Positions 1 to 13,795 of a stretch of 64,000 nt of DNA are shown here, piece by piece (positions within the stretch are counted from its first letter, which is position 1; each line of letters starts with the position of its first letter). The notes beneath the pieces were generated by a model. It was given only the letters and a program-made list of their open reading frames with translations. It made no database searches and had not been told where the DNA came from. Both the position numbers and the translations under genes were made by a program. This stretch comes from Meandrina meandrites (taxonomy: Eukaryota; Cnidaria; Anthozoa; Scleractinia; Meandrinidae): positions 32,274,301 through 32,338,300 of the forward strand of contig OY855907.1 of NCBI GenBank assembly GCA_963693305.1. Reading direction: 5' to 3'.

Positions 1-3000
1 TTGCGTTGCTTCGGTATTCCATCAAAACCTTTTTGTTTACTCCTCAAAAAAGAAAAAAAAAAGAATCAGGGGCTTCCATTACCTTGCTACAAGAACGATC
101 AGACAAAAAGACGCAAACTCTATCAGAGTGAAGGCGTGATCTGATCCCATTCAGCTGTTCCAGTTAAAGACAAACAGAGTTTCATTCTTTTCGATGGCTC
201 TTAAAATTAAAACTTTAGAATTACCACCGCTGCGCTCGACATCGAATAGGTGATTCAAACTGACTAATTTAACTCAAACAAAAGAGAATGGCGACTATCA
301 AGATAAATGATTACAGTATAACTGAAGCAAGAACGCCTTTAGAGAGTCAACTCCAGCACAAGAGTACTTACCACTGTGTCTACTAATTTCACTGTCGAAC
401 CTTCTCTTCGTGTAAACTGCCGGTTTTGCGTGCAATTTACCTCATGCCAGGCTCATATGTTGCGAAAAAATAAAAGTATATTCAACAGGTCTGGATAAAG
501 CATTCTTTATTCCATAGCTTGTTGCTAAGAAAAGGTTTGGCATCACGTGTCATCTGCGTATCTGAATGCTTTTGTTTTGGTTTGACCAGTTCCCCATAAA
601 ATAAGTCTAAAGTGCTAGTTTATCACGCTTAGTCGTGAACACAACTACTGTATGGTAACGTTCGTAAACTGAGTAAAAAATAATGAAGAGTTGAGCTCTT
701 TTCATTGCTGGTGATAATGACACACCCTGTCTGTTATTTCAACCAGCGCTCTTTTTTTTAATTGTGCATTGTTTGATAATATAATGTGCGGAAATGTCGG
801 CGACAAACGCCAACAGTGGGAGGCCTTAATATCAACTATTAAATTAAAATTAAGGCTAAACAAAGTTTTATTCTCGCGGGCAGACTCTTAAATTTTAATC
901 ACGAGGTCCAGAAGTTACCACACAAGGCGTATACTCGGTATCGAATGGGTGGCTCAAACACAAAGACTAATTAAACCGACGACTCTGTTTATCTTCTTAT
1001 AGCTAACAATTACATATATATTCAATAAAACAAACACCTTTTCTCGATGTGTCACCGGCACTTGCTTTCAGTTGTGTAGCAGCTCTCGTAAGCTTGTAAT
1101 TCTACTGGTCCCCTAGTGTAGCAGCTGCTATTGTTTTGGGGGCTAGCATAGCCTGCTTTAAGCACCTTTATAAGCGTCTTTAACTAAACTATATGAGGGC
1201 TATTCACCTCTCTCGTGGTTTGTTAATGTTATTGGATTGTTGCTTTAATCCCCGCCCTGTCATAATGAAAGTCGCCCCTAGCTTTTCATCCAGGAAGTAA
1301 ACGACAGGGGTTATTGAAAATATTCATCCGAAAAGAACAAAGAAAACCTACTCAAGCGAAAAACAAGCAGTATTGTTTGAAGTTGAGCGTATTTAACTAA
1401 GCACGGCTTTGTCCGCCTAACCATGGACCAGTGTGAAAGAATTGCGGTCTGTTTCAGAATTAAATAAACAGCCTGATCAATTTTGCCAACGAACATGCCG
1501 TTGTGCGTTATTCCCTGGAACAAATTCTTATTTCCCATAACAGCCAGTACGTTATGAAACTTTGAAATTTTAACATAATTTATCACACAGCGTCGCTCGA
1601 CTTTGAATAGGTGATCAAACATACCCAAACGACAATTAAAACTCAAGCCAGAGACGATTGTTTATCAAGCCATTAATTATATTAGTATGAAGCCCTGTTT
1701 TTGAAGGCCAACTCCGACACATGTATACAAATTACCACTGATCTCTTGGCACTTAAAACCTGTCTTTCTGCAAACTTCCTAATTACCAAGTAAAGGCTTT
1801 TTGAGAGCAAGGAATGCATATTCAACAGGTAGTTAAAGCATTATCGACGAGGCAGTTCAAGAATATTTTCTTTTTCTGGTTGGAGAATCCCCTCGTTAAG
1901 CGCTCCAGTTTTTAATATCGTTAGCAACTGCGTAGCTAAAAGATAAACACTGATATTTAAGACACTATTATCCATCATTAGGGTATTTTAAAATGTCAAA
2001 TACCCTAAGGAAGGCGGCAATGCCGAAACGTCGGTAAACCCACACCGAACTTTAATGGTGTCTCAAATATCAGTATTTATCTTTTAGCGCTCCAGTTTGC
2101 CAAGTCTAGAAGAAGCGCGCTACTTTTTAGAGGATTCAATTGATTTGCATATTCTCTTCATCACCGACGCTATTGTAAAAGTGACCGTGTTTCAACAATA
2201 AAAAGGTAGAACAATAGTACAGAACGGTGTAACGAGCAGCGGTCAGAAAGAACGAAACTAAAATGAAATTGTCACACTCAAACGGCTTAGACTATTAGAT
2301 TTTGATAATTAAATTTCGATCTAACATGTTTTCTTTTTGCGAGAATGCCCATTCTAACACAGACTTATTTGTATGAACGAGAAGTGGAAACAAATTCTTT
2401 ATTTTCAATTACAAGTTAAAGTTACTGCTTGTTTAAGTGAAGGCAGTTGATTCGTGGACTCATGTTGACAGTGATTTTGGTACGATATCACCTTTTATGC
2501 AACAAAGCGCTTCAATGATAATAAATATAACAATAATAATAATCTTTATTCTTCTCAAGATAAAAATGCCTATCTCAAGTTAGAGTGGTTTTACTCGACC
2601 TGTGAAACAACCGTGTAACAATTAGTGCGTAATAGTCAAAACTTAACAAAAGAAAACAATGGAATTGGTGTGTAATACTATCTAAAAGTTTAGTTACTAT
2701 TTCACTGGTTGAGTAAAACCGCTCTACATAAAATACTTGAAAAATGTACAGAAAGATAGAAAAAAACTAGAATTATATTTAAAAATGAGCGTATTTACAA
2801 ATACATTCTTAAATCTATCCGAATTTATTTCCAGGCGATGGCGGTTGTATTTCTAAGATACTTTGTCTCTTTCTTCTTCGGAATTATTTTTTTTAGCGGG
2901 CAATCGGTGTCAACTCAGCGTACCTTGAAGAGCTTCCTATCTGCCTTTTCTAAAAGGTCTTAAATGCCTTTGTGCATGCAGAACAGGATCGAACTCACGG

Positions 3001-4900
3001 ACTGGATACTAACAGTAGAAATACAATTTTTGAAAACTGCGGAAATCTCGTCTTCATCAGAACCGACTGCCGAAGAAGAACTCACTCGTCCCATTTCTTT
3101 AGAGGCGCATCAGTCAAATTAGTCCACTTCTCGCACGTTGACCTAAAATGTCTTTTTTTGCTCAATTCATATTTAATTTACCTCGTTTTCTCGGTCCGTA
3201 CTGTAAAATAGGGTTATTCCTTTTTTTTTACCGTCGATTTAATTAGATGGCCAACGCGCTTCGCGCTAAAACATCAAATCGACGGGAGAACACTCGGGCC
3301 GTATCTTGCAGAACGGATCTCGAATAAGAGATTGTTATGAAGTATACACTGCGATTACCGTAATCAATTACTGAAAACACCGTTTTAACGAATTTCATTT
3401 TCCTTGAAGAACTTCTAAAATTATTGCTTAGTAATTACACAGCGTCGCTCCATAACGAATAGTTGATTCCAACAGGCTAACTAAACTCGGCAAGCGATAT
3501 ATTGTTTGTCTATAAACTTAAGAGAGCGATTACAAAACAAGCACTGTTTTTGAAATCCAATTTTAGCACACGAGTACTTACCACCGTTTCCCTTTCGACT
3601 TCACTCTTGAAACTACTTTTTCTGTTAATTGGCTGTTGGGTGTGTTGTTATTCGCTGCAAGGCTGTTATGCTTAGAAAGAGAACCTTGTATTGTTGAATA
3701 CAAATTTCTCGTTTTAAGCATAACATGGATCAAGCGTTCTTCAGTTCGCATAACTACCAGGTTGTTGCTAAGATATCATTTTTTAATAACGACTGCTGTT
3801 TAACTGAGTGTTCATATTTTGGCTAGTAAAATCACCTGATACGTCAGGTTCAAATATAGGCGAAAACAATATTCAATACTAAAACTAGAGTATTCAATTA
3901 TTGAAATAAAGGTTAAACTGAGAGTATCGTCATCCTCGAAGGATTCTTGAAATTACAACATCAGTTATCACATCGAATGGGCGATTCAAACGCAATTAAG
4001 GAAACGGTAATTAAATTAAACGCTAGCCATAGACGATTACTTATATAAACATCTGACGAAGCAAACAGCCTTTTGAAAGCCATCTCCGACACATAAAATG
4101 ACAACTCTTTAGAGTTTACTTTTAAATCAGTCTTTCCTGAGACTGCCTGTTTGGAGTCTTACACTAATTACCTAGTAAACGGCTCGCAGAATTCAACTAG
4201 TAGATAAAGCATTGATTAATTATATATTCTACATAACTACCGGGTAGTTTGACTGCTCAGTGCATAAACGTTTTACTTTTTCTGGTTAGGAAAATCCCCT
4301 GATACGATGTGTAGCTTACTACTTTACCAAGTTCAGAGAAGAAGCGCGTTTTTAGAGGATTCAATTGATTTGCGCAATCTTTTCGTCACCGATGCTGTTG
4401 AAAGACAATGCTCGTTTTCTTACAAGGCATCTACGCTTCATATGCTCTTTTGAATTATGCATAGTTTCGTAAATAAATGGTGATGAGGATCCTAGAACGG
4501 AACGGGCTGGGAAATGGGGAGACTGGGTTAAAAGTATGCACAGGGAGCCTGGAGAGAGGGGAACAAAAACGCGCGGGGGACACCGTAGAAAAGGACGAAT
4601 TAGGAACTTGATGTTTGTTCCGATTTTGAGCACGCAAGGATGCATGCAATAGACGTGTCTTGACTCACCGCCAAGCACGACGAGTCAAGCGATAAAGCAA
4701 AACAAATTATTTAGGGTTTCAATACACTTGTAAAACTCTAGTCTTCAGGGACCGCGGAGACCATTTTAAAGTGGTAGGGCTAAACAATCTGTCCAAGACA
4801 AACAAGTAATAGGGGCCACGGTTCCGCATTTATCATGCATTTCTGTACCATTATATTTACAACCCTGAATAAACATAACAGCCGTCCTCACTATACCATC
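1..4900 (-). repeat. cluster of divergent unidentified repeats (cluster 1)
   Basis: No gene is supported here. Similar blocks recur: a block around 'gcgctcgac..cgaatagg' followed by 'gattcaaac' appears near 230, 930, 1585, 3440 and 3965. A block around 'caacaggt..ataaagcatt' appears near 485, 1830 and 4200. A block beginning 'gaagaagcgcg' and running into 'gaggattcaattgatttg' appears near 2109 and 4338. The same family occurs in reverse orientation at 30.6-38.7 kb. Copies are diverged and irregularly spaced, so this is an old amplified repeat rather than a fresh satellite. The family is not recognised; it shows no coding potential or clear terminal repeats. Confidence 0.6.
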
Positions 4901-5573
4901 CGTCCTCACTGTACAGTTCACGATACCATCCAATACAGTAAAAATGTTAAATAAAACTACCTAAGGTCGCTACTTTTTGAAGTCGCCAAAGGTTTTATTG
5001 CTGTTCTTCCGCGCAGCTTTAGGCTGCGAATTACAACCGCATTTTTTTGCGAACGTGCTCGAGCGGTCTTCGAACGCGAGGTCTGGAGCCAATGTCAAAA
5101 CGGTGAGTGAGACTGAGGAGGCTCGGCACAGGGAGCCCACACAAATGGAGCGACTGTTGATGTTCAAAAGGAATATATGGGAATACCGTAACGTTTCTAT
5201 TAGGATGAACTATAGCGAGAAATATTCACATTTATGTTCAAAATAAACGTTAAGTTACCTCAATAGTTGTGCCTTGTCGTCCTTGTAGCTCAAAACGGCG
5301 TATTTTAGCGATTTGGAGGGTTTTTGCGACTGTTTTGAAGTCTAGCGCAGCTTTGCCGAGCCTTTGACTTCGTGAAGCGCATATGCAAGAGTAGACGCGT
5401 TTTATCAAATGTGCTTGTTACCTGGATGTCATTTGGCCTTGTTTTGATAATAACGCTAATAAAATATCATTAATTGCCCTTTTTAACTCTACAGTTATTT
5501 CAGGCAGCCAGACCCTTAATTATTTATTTATACTATATATATTCTCTTTTGTAAAATTCTTAGGGTAATTGAA

Positions 5574-5574
5574 G

Positions 5575-5609
<35 letters not shown>

Positions 5610-5655
5610 GCTGTTGTTGTTGTTGTTGCTGTTGTTGTTGTTGCTGTTGTTGTTG
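5574..5655. repeat. (TTG)n microsatellite
   Basis: About 80 bases of TTG units with occasional GCTG interruptions. It creates spurious poly-Thr/Ala reading frames on the minus strand. The surrounding 4.9-6.1 kb contains no gene that I can support. Confidence 0.9.
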
Positions 5656-6099
5656 CTATATTAGCGGCCCTTGCGCTTCGCGCTCGGGGCGCAAATATAC
5701 AATATTCATAAAAAGTCATTTTATTCCCCTTTTCAAGGGTCAACCCAAATCGATTCAATTCGACATCTGATTTAGACGCCATTATGCCGTCAGGGAGCTC
5801 CACTGTAAAAGTAAGTAAACACCGTAAAAGCTCAGTGTTCTTGAAAAATTGGCACCAAAGCGGCAGACTCATACATGTACAAATAAATGTTTCTTTTTTT
5901 TTCAATATTTCCAACAGCAATCCCATATATATACTGCAAATTTGTACAATATTACGCGCTTCTATCTGCAATACCTCGTCCTTGGAAATACCTTATACTG
6001 ACAACTAAAAACTGGAGAACTCTTTTACTCTACGTCAACTATACAAAAGCCTGTACTATCTTGACTACACCTGAAACTGTATCAACTGTATCAATGTTG

Positions 6100-9000
6100 C
6101 AATGAATTGAAAAGTCTCTTAATGCCCACATGTTAAGTAATTTCCTTAGGGACCCAAGTTTGTCATTATAATAAAATATATTCTGACAGCACATATTGGT
6201 TAAAGGTTTTATCTTTGTGCAGGCGTGATCACCCTAACCATAAAAATTCCGATTTGGTCTGGTTTATCCGAAAACCAGAAACGCTTTCAAATTTGTCAAG
6301 TAGATTAAACGGGTTCTTTATCAATTGATCGGTTTTTTACAAATGCAGTGGTGTTCAAGTTATCGGAATACTGAGCAAGCTTTGAATTTTTTTTTTTTTG
6401 GTGCGATGTCAATATTATATGATTGCATTATCAAAAGTTTTTTTTTTCTTTTCCTGTAATGAAAAGTTAAGCGGAAATAGGTACAGCAACCTTGCCTTCC
6501 ACTCTTGATAGCACGAGGTCTTCACTTTGCAAAACCGTTGTTGAATTCCGTGGCTTATAATGTCACTGTAGGAAAAGTTATACGAGCCCGTCTTACTAAA
6601 ATAAACAGATCTGTCCCGCAAGCTAGCTACGTCAAAGGTCAAACTCACTCCACTCACGTGCCGGCACGAATGTCATTTCAGAGCCAATGGCATCACAGGC
6701 TTCCCAAGCTCAAAAGTCGTCTTTTTGATGTGTTTTTGAGAGCCCTTCGGGCGGCCGGCTCTACATACGTGGTGTATGCGACAGCTTGAGATAGAGAAAT
6801 GTATGGGAAAATCACGAATTGTCTAAAATCGGGTAAATAACTATCTATTTTGAAATAACGTTAACCTACCTCAAATGTGTCGCTTACTTGTGTCTTGTGC
6901 CGAATTCGAAGCCATTCCTACGCCATTTAGCGAAGTTATTCGAAGTCGTTGTCTCCCCTTCTAAAAAGAAGGAAAGGCAGACCACTCCATTGATCGCTGG
7001 CCAGAGCTCACTCTACAAATCGCTCTCTCCTCAAAAAAGAAAAGTCCCGAATCGCAATAAAACCAACAGTTCCATAAAGCCCAATAAATTTTACTCCACA
7101 TACGTGTTCTTCGGCGGTCGAAAGACTCGTAAAGAACGAGAAATTTTGCTTTAATTTCGCCTATTCAGCTTTCCAGATGTGCTTGTGACCGACCTCGCGC
7201 CAACTCTGATTGGTCCATTAGAACCAAGTCACGCGCAGACAACACGAACGTTGACTCGTTCTTTACGAGTCTTTCGACCGCCGAAGAACAAGTATGTGGA
7301 GTGAAATTTATTGGGCTTTATGGAACTGTTGGTTTTATTGCGATTCGGGACTTTTTGAGGAGAGAGCGATTTGTAGAGTGAGCTCTGGCCAGTGATCGAT
7401 GGAGTGGTCTGCCTTTCCTTTTTTTTTCCAGAAAAGTAATTTATTCTTCCTGCACGATTTGAGCAGGCGACCTTCTGATTGGTGGAAATCAACAATGGTC
7501 AATCCACGCCGTCCTCCATGATCAAGCCGTCTTTTTCCCCGAACACCGGCTGGTAATCGAGCCTAACACTGGAGCTGCACAAGAAAATTGAATAATTAAT
7601 ACCACTGTGTGTTGTTTCCGTATTAGTTTGATTTCATTCCCGAATTTTATAGAATGCCCTGAATTATCTGAGTTATTTATACTGATTTTTTTTGTGCACT
7701 ACGACCTTGGAGAATAATCTTTCTGAGAAACAAGCTGTCCTTGCATGTTTTATATTCAGCCAGGCAACGAGTTTAAGTGGCAAGAAAACTGAGAATGACA
7801 GTTGTGTCAATCACTTTTCAATAGCTCGCCATCGAGTCCTAGCATGCATGCAGGGCGTATGAACATAGGGCGTTGAAACGGGCGTACATGTTCTGACTCT
7901 GGCGCAGCCTTGATGCGGAGGGGGACTGGAACTAGTCCGCTCTCCGCGCTCGAATCAGTTGTTTTGAACACGAAAATGGCCGGCTAAAGCTAAAGGTGAG
8001 TTCGCATGCATTGGTTTGTAACACAAAATCGCAGTGATGCAGGAACAATATAAATATATTTTTCTGTTCTAAGGGAGACAAAGACCATATTCAGCTGATA
8101 GTTGTTATCTGATGTTGTTTGCATCTGTGTTTTTTTCTGTGGCTAGATTAATGTAGTGTCGATACGTGCCGTCGAGCAATCTGGCGTGTAGCTCGTAATA
8201 ATGCTCGCCAGTTAAAAGAAAATGATAATAAACGTCTAAACTATAGATTAAAAATTTTTTTGTTCATTTTATTTGCGTAAAATGTTTTTTAGAGTGATCA
8301 AACAAGGTTTTCACTCCTCTGAAATGAAGGTTGGCGATCGAAAGATCAAAGTTGCATGCATGCTTTAATCACGCGGGCAGACGACTCACAATTGGAATAT
8401 TGAACGAGATATACATGGCGGTTTGAGATTGACTCGCGTCTCTTTATCAGTTATTTTGAAAGGTGTAAAATTTTGTGTATTGGAGAGCCGTGATTGTTCC
8501 CGTTTACCTAGAAAACGAGGCATACATGCGTTCATTATGTTTCATGCGGCCCGTATCGATGTAGTCGGAATGCCATTTTAAAACCAGCTCTTTGCTTAGT
8601 TTATTAGTATACACAAGTATACACTAAGAAATTAATAGCTTCTATTTGACAGATCAATGATATCGACACTATGAAAAAAAATGCCTATTGTAACACACTT
8701 TACATTGCGAATCAACTTCAGTAACGCCAATGATATTAGTGTAATGGAAATCGCAAATATTACCTCATTTGAATAACTACACCTTCCCTTGATGAGCAAT
8801 CGTGCAAATCGCGCGCCTTGCAGGGAGAAAACAGACAAGCAGAAAATTGTTTGTGTGCGAAGTGTGCAGAGTCATATAAAGCGGTCATTGGACCGAGCAA
8901 GACGAAAGGATTCTCGTTAGTTATTGTTACTGATTGCCAGTGACAAAGAACCCTGAATTGTCATTTGCTGTGATGATTCGAGAGTAAAATACCGAAGAAA

Positions 9001-9560
9001 TTCTAACAAGGTGTGCCTAAGATGACCAACCAAATATCAATACCGACTTTTTAGATTGGAGTGGAGGAGTTTAATATAAAGAAGTGATAATAAATTGACG
9101 ATTTGACGTTACTTAAGTGTCCCCGGACTCTTGAACACTGTCTTGTCGCAATGACCGAAACATGATGGTATGACGTACACTTGGTTTTCACGTTTTCCGC
9201 TGTACGTGAACGTAACGGAAACTATGATCCGTCATGTTTAAGAAAATACAAAAAAAAAAAGAATGTCATTTTGTCCACCGGTCCGCGACTTGCTGTATCT
9301 CACAGAATACTCATTGCGTCTAATCGAGCAATATCATTACGAACAAATAACTGACGTTTATTATACCACTGTATGTTGTTACCATAGTTATTATAACTTC
9401 CTGCGTCTACCGGATTTCTTGAACGTCACTGTGGTAATTAAACTTCCTGTTTTTTATGCACTCGGCTGGAATAGAGTGAAAATTAATGGCATCAACGATC
9501 GACAATTTTTAAGGCCCTGTTCACAAGGAGGTAGGCTAACCCTAGTGCTAGGGTTACCCT
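6100..9560. repeat. segmental duplication, copy 1
   Basis: Blocks of this stretch recur in the same order and orientation at 9.6-12.15 kb: about 6105 matches 9610, 6490-6690 matches 9895-10110, 7565-7745 matches 10218-10405, 7760-7860 matches 10410-10505, 8370-8520 matches 11310-11450, 8945-9040 matches 11510-11600, and 9285-9420 matches 11620-12100. The offset drops from about 3.5 kb to 2.65 kb across 6.75-7.55 kb, where only this copy holds a long inverted repeat. No gene is visible. Confidence 0.75.
6970..7420. repeat. long inverted repeat (foldback element)
   Basis: Two arms, 6970-7140 and 7255-7420, are near-perfect reverse complements separated by about 114 bases. One 7-base indel falls in an A-rich run near 7035. 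Because the arms mirror each other, near-identical reading frames appear on both strands; these are artefacts of the symmetry. The element lies in the part of duplication copy 1 that has no counterpart in copy 2, so it looks like an insertion after duplication. A foldback DNA transposon is the most likely identity; no transposase is present. Confidence 0.8.
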
Positions 9561-9599
9561 AGCAAGAGGGTTACCCTAGCGCTTGCACATTTAGCTGTA

Positions 9600-12150
9600 T
9601 TTTATTTTGAAATGAATAGAAAAGTCTCTTAATGCCCAAATGTTAAGCATTTTCTTTAACGACCCAAGTTTGTGACTAAAAGAACATATATTCCGACAGT
9701 ACATACCTGTTCTTCACTATAGGTTTGAGGTTTAAGATTTTATCTTTGCGCAGACGCCGTGATTACCCTAACCATAAGAATTCCGAAGACCAGAAACGCT
9801 TTCAAATTTTGTCAAGTAAGTTAAAAAGGTTTTTACAAATACGATGGTGTTTTCAGAATACTGAGACAGTTTTGCAGTTTTTTTCGAGTGGTACGGCATC
9901 CTTGCCTACTACTGTTGATAGCACGAGGTCTTCACTTTGCGAAACCGTTGTTGTGTACCGTGGCTTATATGTCATTCTGAGAAACGTTGTACGAGCCCGT
10001 CTTACTAAAATGGACAGAACTGCCCCACAAACACAATCTAGCAAGGCAAACCCTCTTTAGTTACGTCAAAATTCAAACTCACCCCACCTCGGCACATAAT
10101 GTCATTTATATCAAGGTATGTGCTTTACCAAAACATTAGGCCATCCCTTAACACGAGCTGTACTTCATTTGGGTTGTTATTAGTTTTACTTCCCGTGTTC
10201 AATAAGTGTTATTGTATACTGGAACTGCACAAGGAACTTGGATAATTTATGCCTTTGTGCGTTGTGTCCGTATTAGTTTGACTTAATTCCTGTACTCAAT
10301 AGAATACTCTGAATTATCTGAGTTATGTATACTGAAATTGTTTCTGCTTTCGACCTACAATCTGGAGAATAATTTTTCTGAGAAAGAAGTTATCGTTGCA
10401 TGTTTGATACTCAGCCCGGCAACGAATTTAAGTGGCAAGAAAACTGTGACAATTGTGTCAATCACTTTTCAATAGCTCGCCCTCGAGTCCTAGCATGCAT
10501 GCTTTAATCACGCGGACCGACGACTCATTTATGGGTTAGAGACTGTTGTGAGTGTTTTGTTTACAAATACACGCACGCGCTGGCCGCACAATGAACGAGA
10601 AATTTTCAATACTGCACGAGGCGTAGCCGAGTGCAGTATTGAAAATTTTGAGTTCATTGTGCTGCCAGCAAGTGCGTGTATTTGTAAACAAAACACGAAC
10701 TAACAGCCTCTAACCCTTTTAATATACAATCTGAGTACACTGCACTCAATACACAATTTTGCGAACTTTGAACAAGAATAATAAGAATTCAGTTGTATCT
10801 TAATAGTACGAAATTATACTGGCGTAGTTTAAGAATATAGGAATCACAAAAAGCCATGCATAATTAAATATAAAAGAGGCTTAAAATCATTCACAAAATC
10901 GTTCACAAAAAAGTCAGCGAGATTGCGAGAAGCATGTTGAAAGCAAGTCAATAGCTTTTCTTTGACACGTTATAAGTGAACGCAAAATTGCAATTTTCAA
11001 ATCTTGCATTTCCCAAGTCAAGAAATAATTTAGGGGAACTCGTAGTTGCGAACGTGTTTTGATACGTAATTTCATTTGTATTTCTTTGCTCGATTTGCTT
11101 TCTTTCTTCCACTGCAGCTGTTTGCTGAAGCCATTGTCAATAATGCATGATTTTTATGCGTTATTGTCAATAATGCACTGTCGGAATTTGCTGACGTTAG
11201 GTAAAGTAAAATCACGTGTTCGATTTTAACCAATTGCGCGCGTGGATTTTGGACAGTGAACGAAGATTGTATATTAAACTTGGGATATTGAACGAGGATG
11301 CATGCTTTAATCACGCGGGCAGACGACTCATGCTTGAAATATTGAACGAGATATACATGGCGGTTTGAGATTGACTCGCGTCTCTTTATCAGTTATTTTG
11401 AAAGGTGTAAACTTTTGTGTATTGGAGAACCGTGATTATTCCCGTTTACCTAGAAAAGAAACAAAGAAACAAAGAATTACCTAGAAACAAGAATTACCTA
11501 GAAACAAAGAATCCTTAATTGTCATTTGCTGTGATGATGATTCGAGAGTGAAGTCCCGAAGAAATTCTAACAGGTTGTGGCTAATATGACCAACCAAATA
11601 TTATTGAAGGAGTCAGCGACTTGCTGTATCTCACAGAATACTCGTGATCACTACCTTGTCCTTTTGTTACTTTCTTATTGCGTCTAATCGACCCGTATCA
11701 ATATGAACAAGTATAAAGGTGGTGGAATGGCGTGAAAACGATCGATCTAAGCAAGCGGGTTACCGTAGCGCTAGCACATTTCTTTCTTTTTTTTTTTTAC
11801 TACGATGTGTTTTACAAGGAACCTTGAGTTACCCTAGCGCCAGAGTTACCCATAGTGCCTTGCGAACGCTCTGCTAGGGCAACTCGCCTACCCGGGACAA
11901 CATTTTGCTCTGAATGTCGTTTGCTCTGCTTTGTAAGCGCGCACATAAAGTTGTCCTGGGTAATAGGGTAACCCTACTTGTGAAATTTTGCTTGGAAACT
12001 CAGGCTATCTTTATCCCTTCTGCTGACCTACCTTCTTGTAAACAGGGCCAGCAGACCACTACATGTTGTTACCATAGTGATTATAACTTCCTTCGTTTAG
12101 CGGACGTGACTGGTAATAAAATTTCCTGTTTTTCATGCACTTGACTAGTC
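9600..12150. repeat. segmental duplication, copy 2
   Basis: Direct counterpart of 6.1-9.56 kb (see copy 1 for matching blocks). It lacks the 6970-7420 inverted repeat but carries a palindromic element at 10533-10716 and extra sequence up to about 11300. It also holds scattered short motifs of the type 'ggttaccctagcgct' (9540-9590 and 11755-11990), which also occur near the end of copy 1. No gene is supported. Confidence 0.72.
10533..10716. mobile_element. palindromic MITE
   Basis: The two halves are reverse complements: it begins 'gggttagag' and ends 'ctctaaccc', and arms of about 85 bases meet at a short centre near 10625. It interrupts duplication copy 2 relative to copy 1. It is non-autonomous, with no coding capacity. 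Confidence 0.8.
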
Positions 12151-12308
12151 GATTACCGAGGACAATACTATTTCCTGAGAAAGCAGTTTTCCTTGTATAT
12201 AATATTCACAACTACAACGAACTGAGTGCCAGAGCAAATTGTGCTGCGATAGCATCAAGGGCTGTTGTATAACAGTATCAGAAATTCAGGCTGCCCAGAC
12301 GAAGAAAT

Positions 12309-12632
12309 ATGGAAGGTAAAGACAAGAGTGAAACTGACAAATTAGAACCGAAAAAAGGTAAGAGCTAATATTTAAGTCTTACTTTAATGTGGATATTCAT
12401 TTTTCCGTGGAAAGTAAATTAAGCTTTTATTTACTCATCTTTTCACGTGGAAAACGAGGCTGTGTCTGTAAGAACCACCTGCTTGCAATTTCCGGTCATA
12501 AATGATTTTACTCGAAACTCTGCCAACTGAAAGACTTAACAGAGGCTAGAATGAGAGAAGATTTGGTTCAGAATGATTTTCTGGCAGCATTAGGAGCCAT
12601 GACATATTTTCTCTTTTGTGCCAGCCACAAAC
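12309..12632 (+). CDS. possible two-exon fragment of an unrecognised gene
   Basis: Exon-like segment 12309-12357 starts with ATG and ends at a good donor (G|gtaagag). 12543-12632 starts after 'cttaacag' and ends at C|gtaagtc. The phases match (1 and 1) and the joined frame is open: a charged Lys/Glu-rich N-terminus, then about 30 residues ending near a Phe/Cys-rich stretch. I do not recognise the product. It could be the 5' end of the degenerate DUF3504-like gene that follows at 13.2 kb, but no continuous reading joins them. Confidence 0.25.
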
Positions 12633-13237
12633 GTAAGTCTGAAAAATTAAAGAATTGGCATTTTTCGAGTCGCTGCAGAATATTTCATTTGCGTCGTCTA
12701 CCAACAAATTTCATATCTATTCTCATAACCATTTCTAATGTTCTAAGAAAGTAGCAGGTTTTCCCTAAATTTATAAATTTCAACCACTACAAGTCTTCAT
12801 CGATCGAAGGCGCTGGCAATGACCTTGATTTAGAAGCCAATTTTTGAAACTTTGGACCTAGTTGCTAACTCTTCCCTACATTGCCGGAAAGTGTATTATT
12901 TCATACATACTGAGATTTACGGACAAAATTGAGCTGTTGAGAAACCTGTTCAGAAATTCCCGTAGCCAATGACATTAGCGAAACGACTTTCTCACACTTG
13001 GGAAACCCGTTTCGTGCAATCAGAAAGCGGCTGTCAAAGCAAATCAACATTTTCAAACGTGTTAGCTTTGTCGATGGCGCCCACTTTTTCACTGCTCGAC
13101 AATTGTAGTTTGCCATTTTCGCAGTACATTGCTAGACAAATACCGAGTTTTAGTTGGTTAAAACGTGCTGAGAAACAACTATGTCTGGCTGTTCTGGCAG
13201 TAGGTTCAAACCTTTGGAAGAAAATATTGCAGACTAA

Positions 13238-13795
13238 GAAAACAAAAACACTCGAGCAAAAACGCAAAGGGACGTGAAGCTTCTACTGGAGAAAAACGAA
13301 CAAAGAAAACTCGAAGAAATTCAACCAGAAGAACGCAACTGGTAAGTGTGGAAAGAAAAGATGGCCAAGACTACGAACCATCAACGTTTGTTTTTAAGTT
13401 TCAATCGGTTTTTAAAGAACACAAATACTCGGCAAGTATTATCGAACACATTTTGTTCGATCATATCTATTAACTATGGTCTGGCTTTTCAATTCGGTGC
13501 ATTTTGGTTTGAGAGATTGTGAAGGACATCGGCAGATGACTTAGGGAGACGTGGAACTTCACATGCAAGCCGACGGAACTGAATACTTGGAGTATTCTGA
13601 ACGTCAAACGAAAACTAGAACAGGAGCCGAACCTCGTTACGTCAGAGCTGTTAAACCAAAGGCTTTCGCAGCACCGAAGGGTTTCGATGGCCGGAAAGAG
13701 ATTCAAGCGCTGTTTACAAAGTTTATTCCGAAAGGCGACCCGACGCGATGAATAAGCCTGATGCACCACACCATCTCGGAATAAATTAAACAAAA
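13238..13795 (+). pseudogene. degenerate DUF3504/KIAA1958-like (Crypton-derived tyrosine recombinase) gene
   Basis: Pieces of the family are readable in shifting frames. 13238-13342 holds a Lys/Glu-rich helix containing 'RDVKLLLEKNE'. 13348-13436 contains 'KDGQDYEPST'. 13491-13751 contains 'FGLRD', then 'GDVEL', then 'EYLEYSERQTKTRTG'. 13748-13789 contains 'NKPDAPHHLGIN'. These follow the order of anthozoan and vertebrate DUF3504 proteins as I know them. The copy is dead: a TAG stop at 13542-13544 sits where the family has Trp before GDVEL, and there are several frame changes. The catalytic part of the recombinase domain is missing; a Ty3/gypsy element begins at this point. Family assignment is by eye from remembered motifs. 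Confidence 0.6.

Noticed and set aside
4361..5246. Frames of 65-105 residues on both strands
   Set aside because: No recognisable motifs, and they overlap repeat-cluster sequence.
6888..7495. Two similar 88-residue frames on opposite strands
   Set aside because: Mirror images created by the inverted repeat; no protein family recognised.
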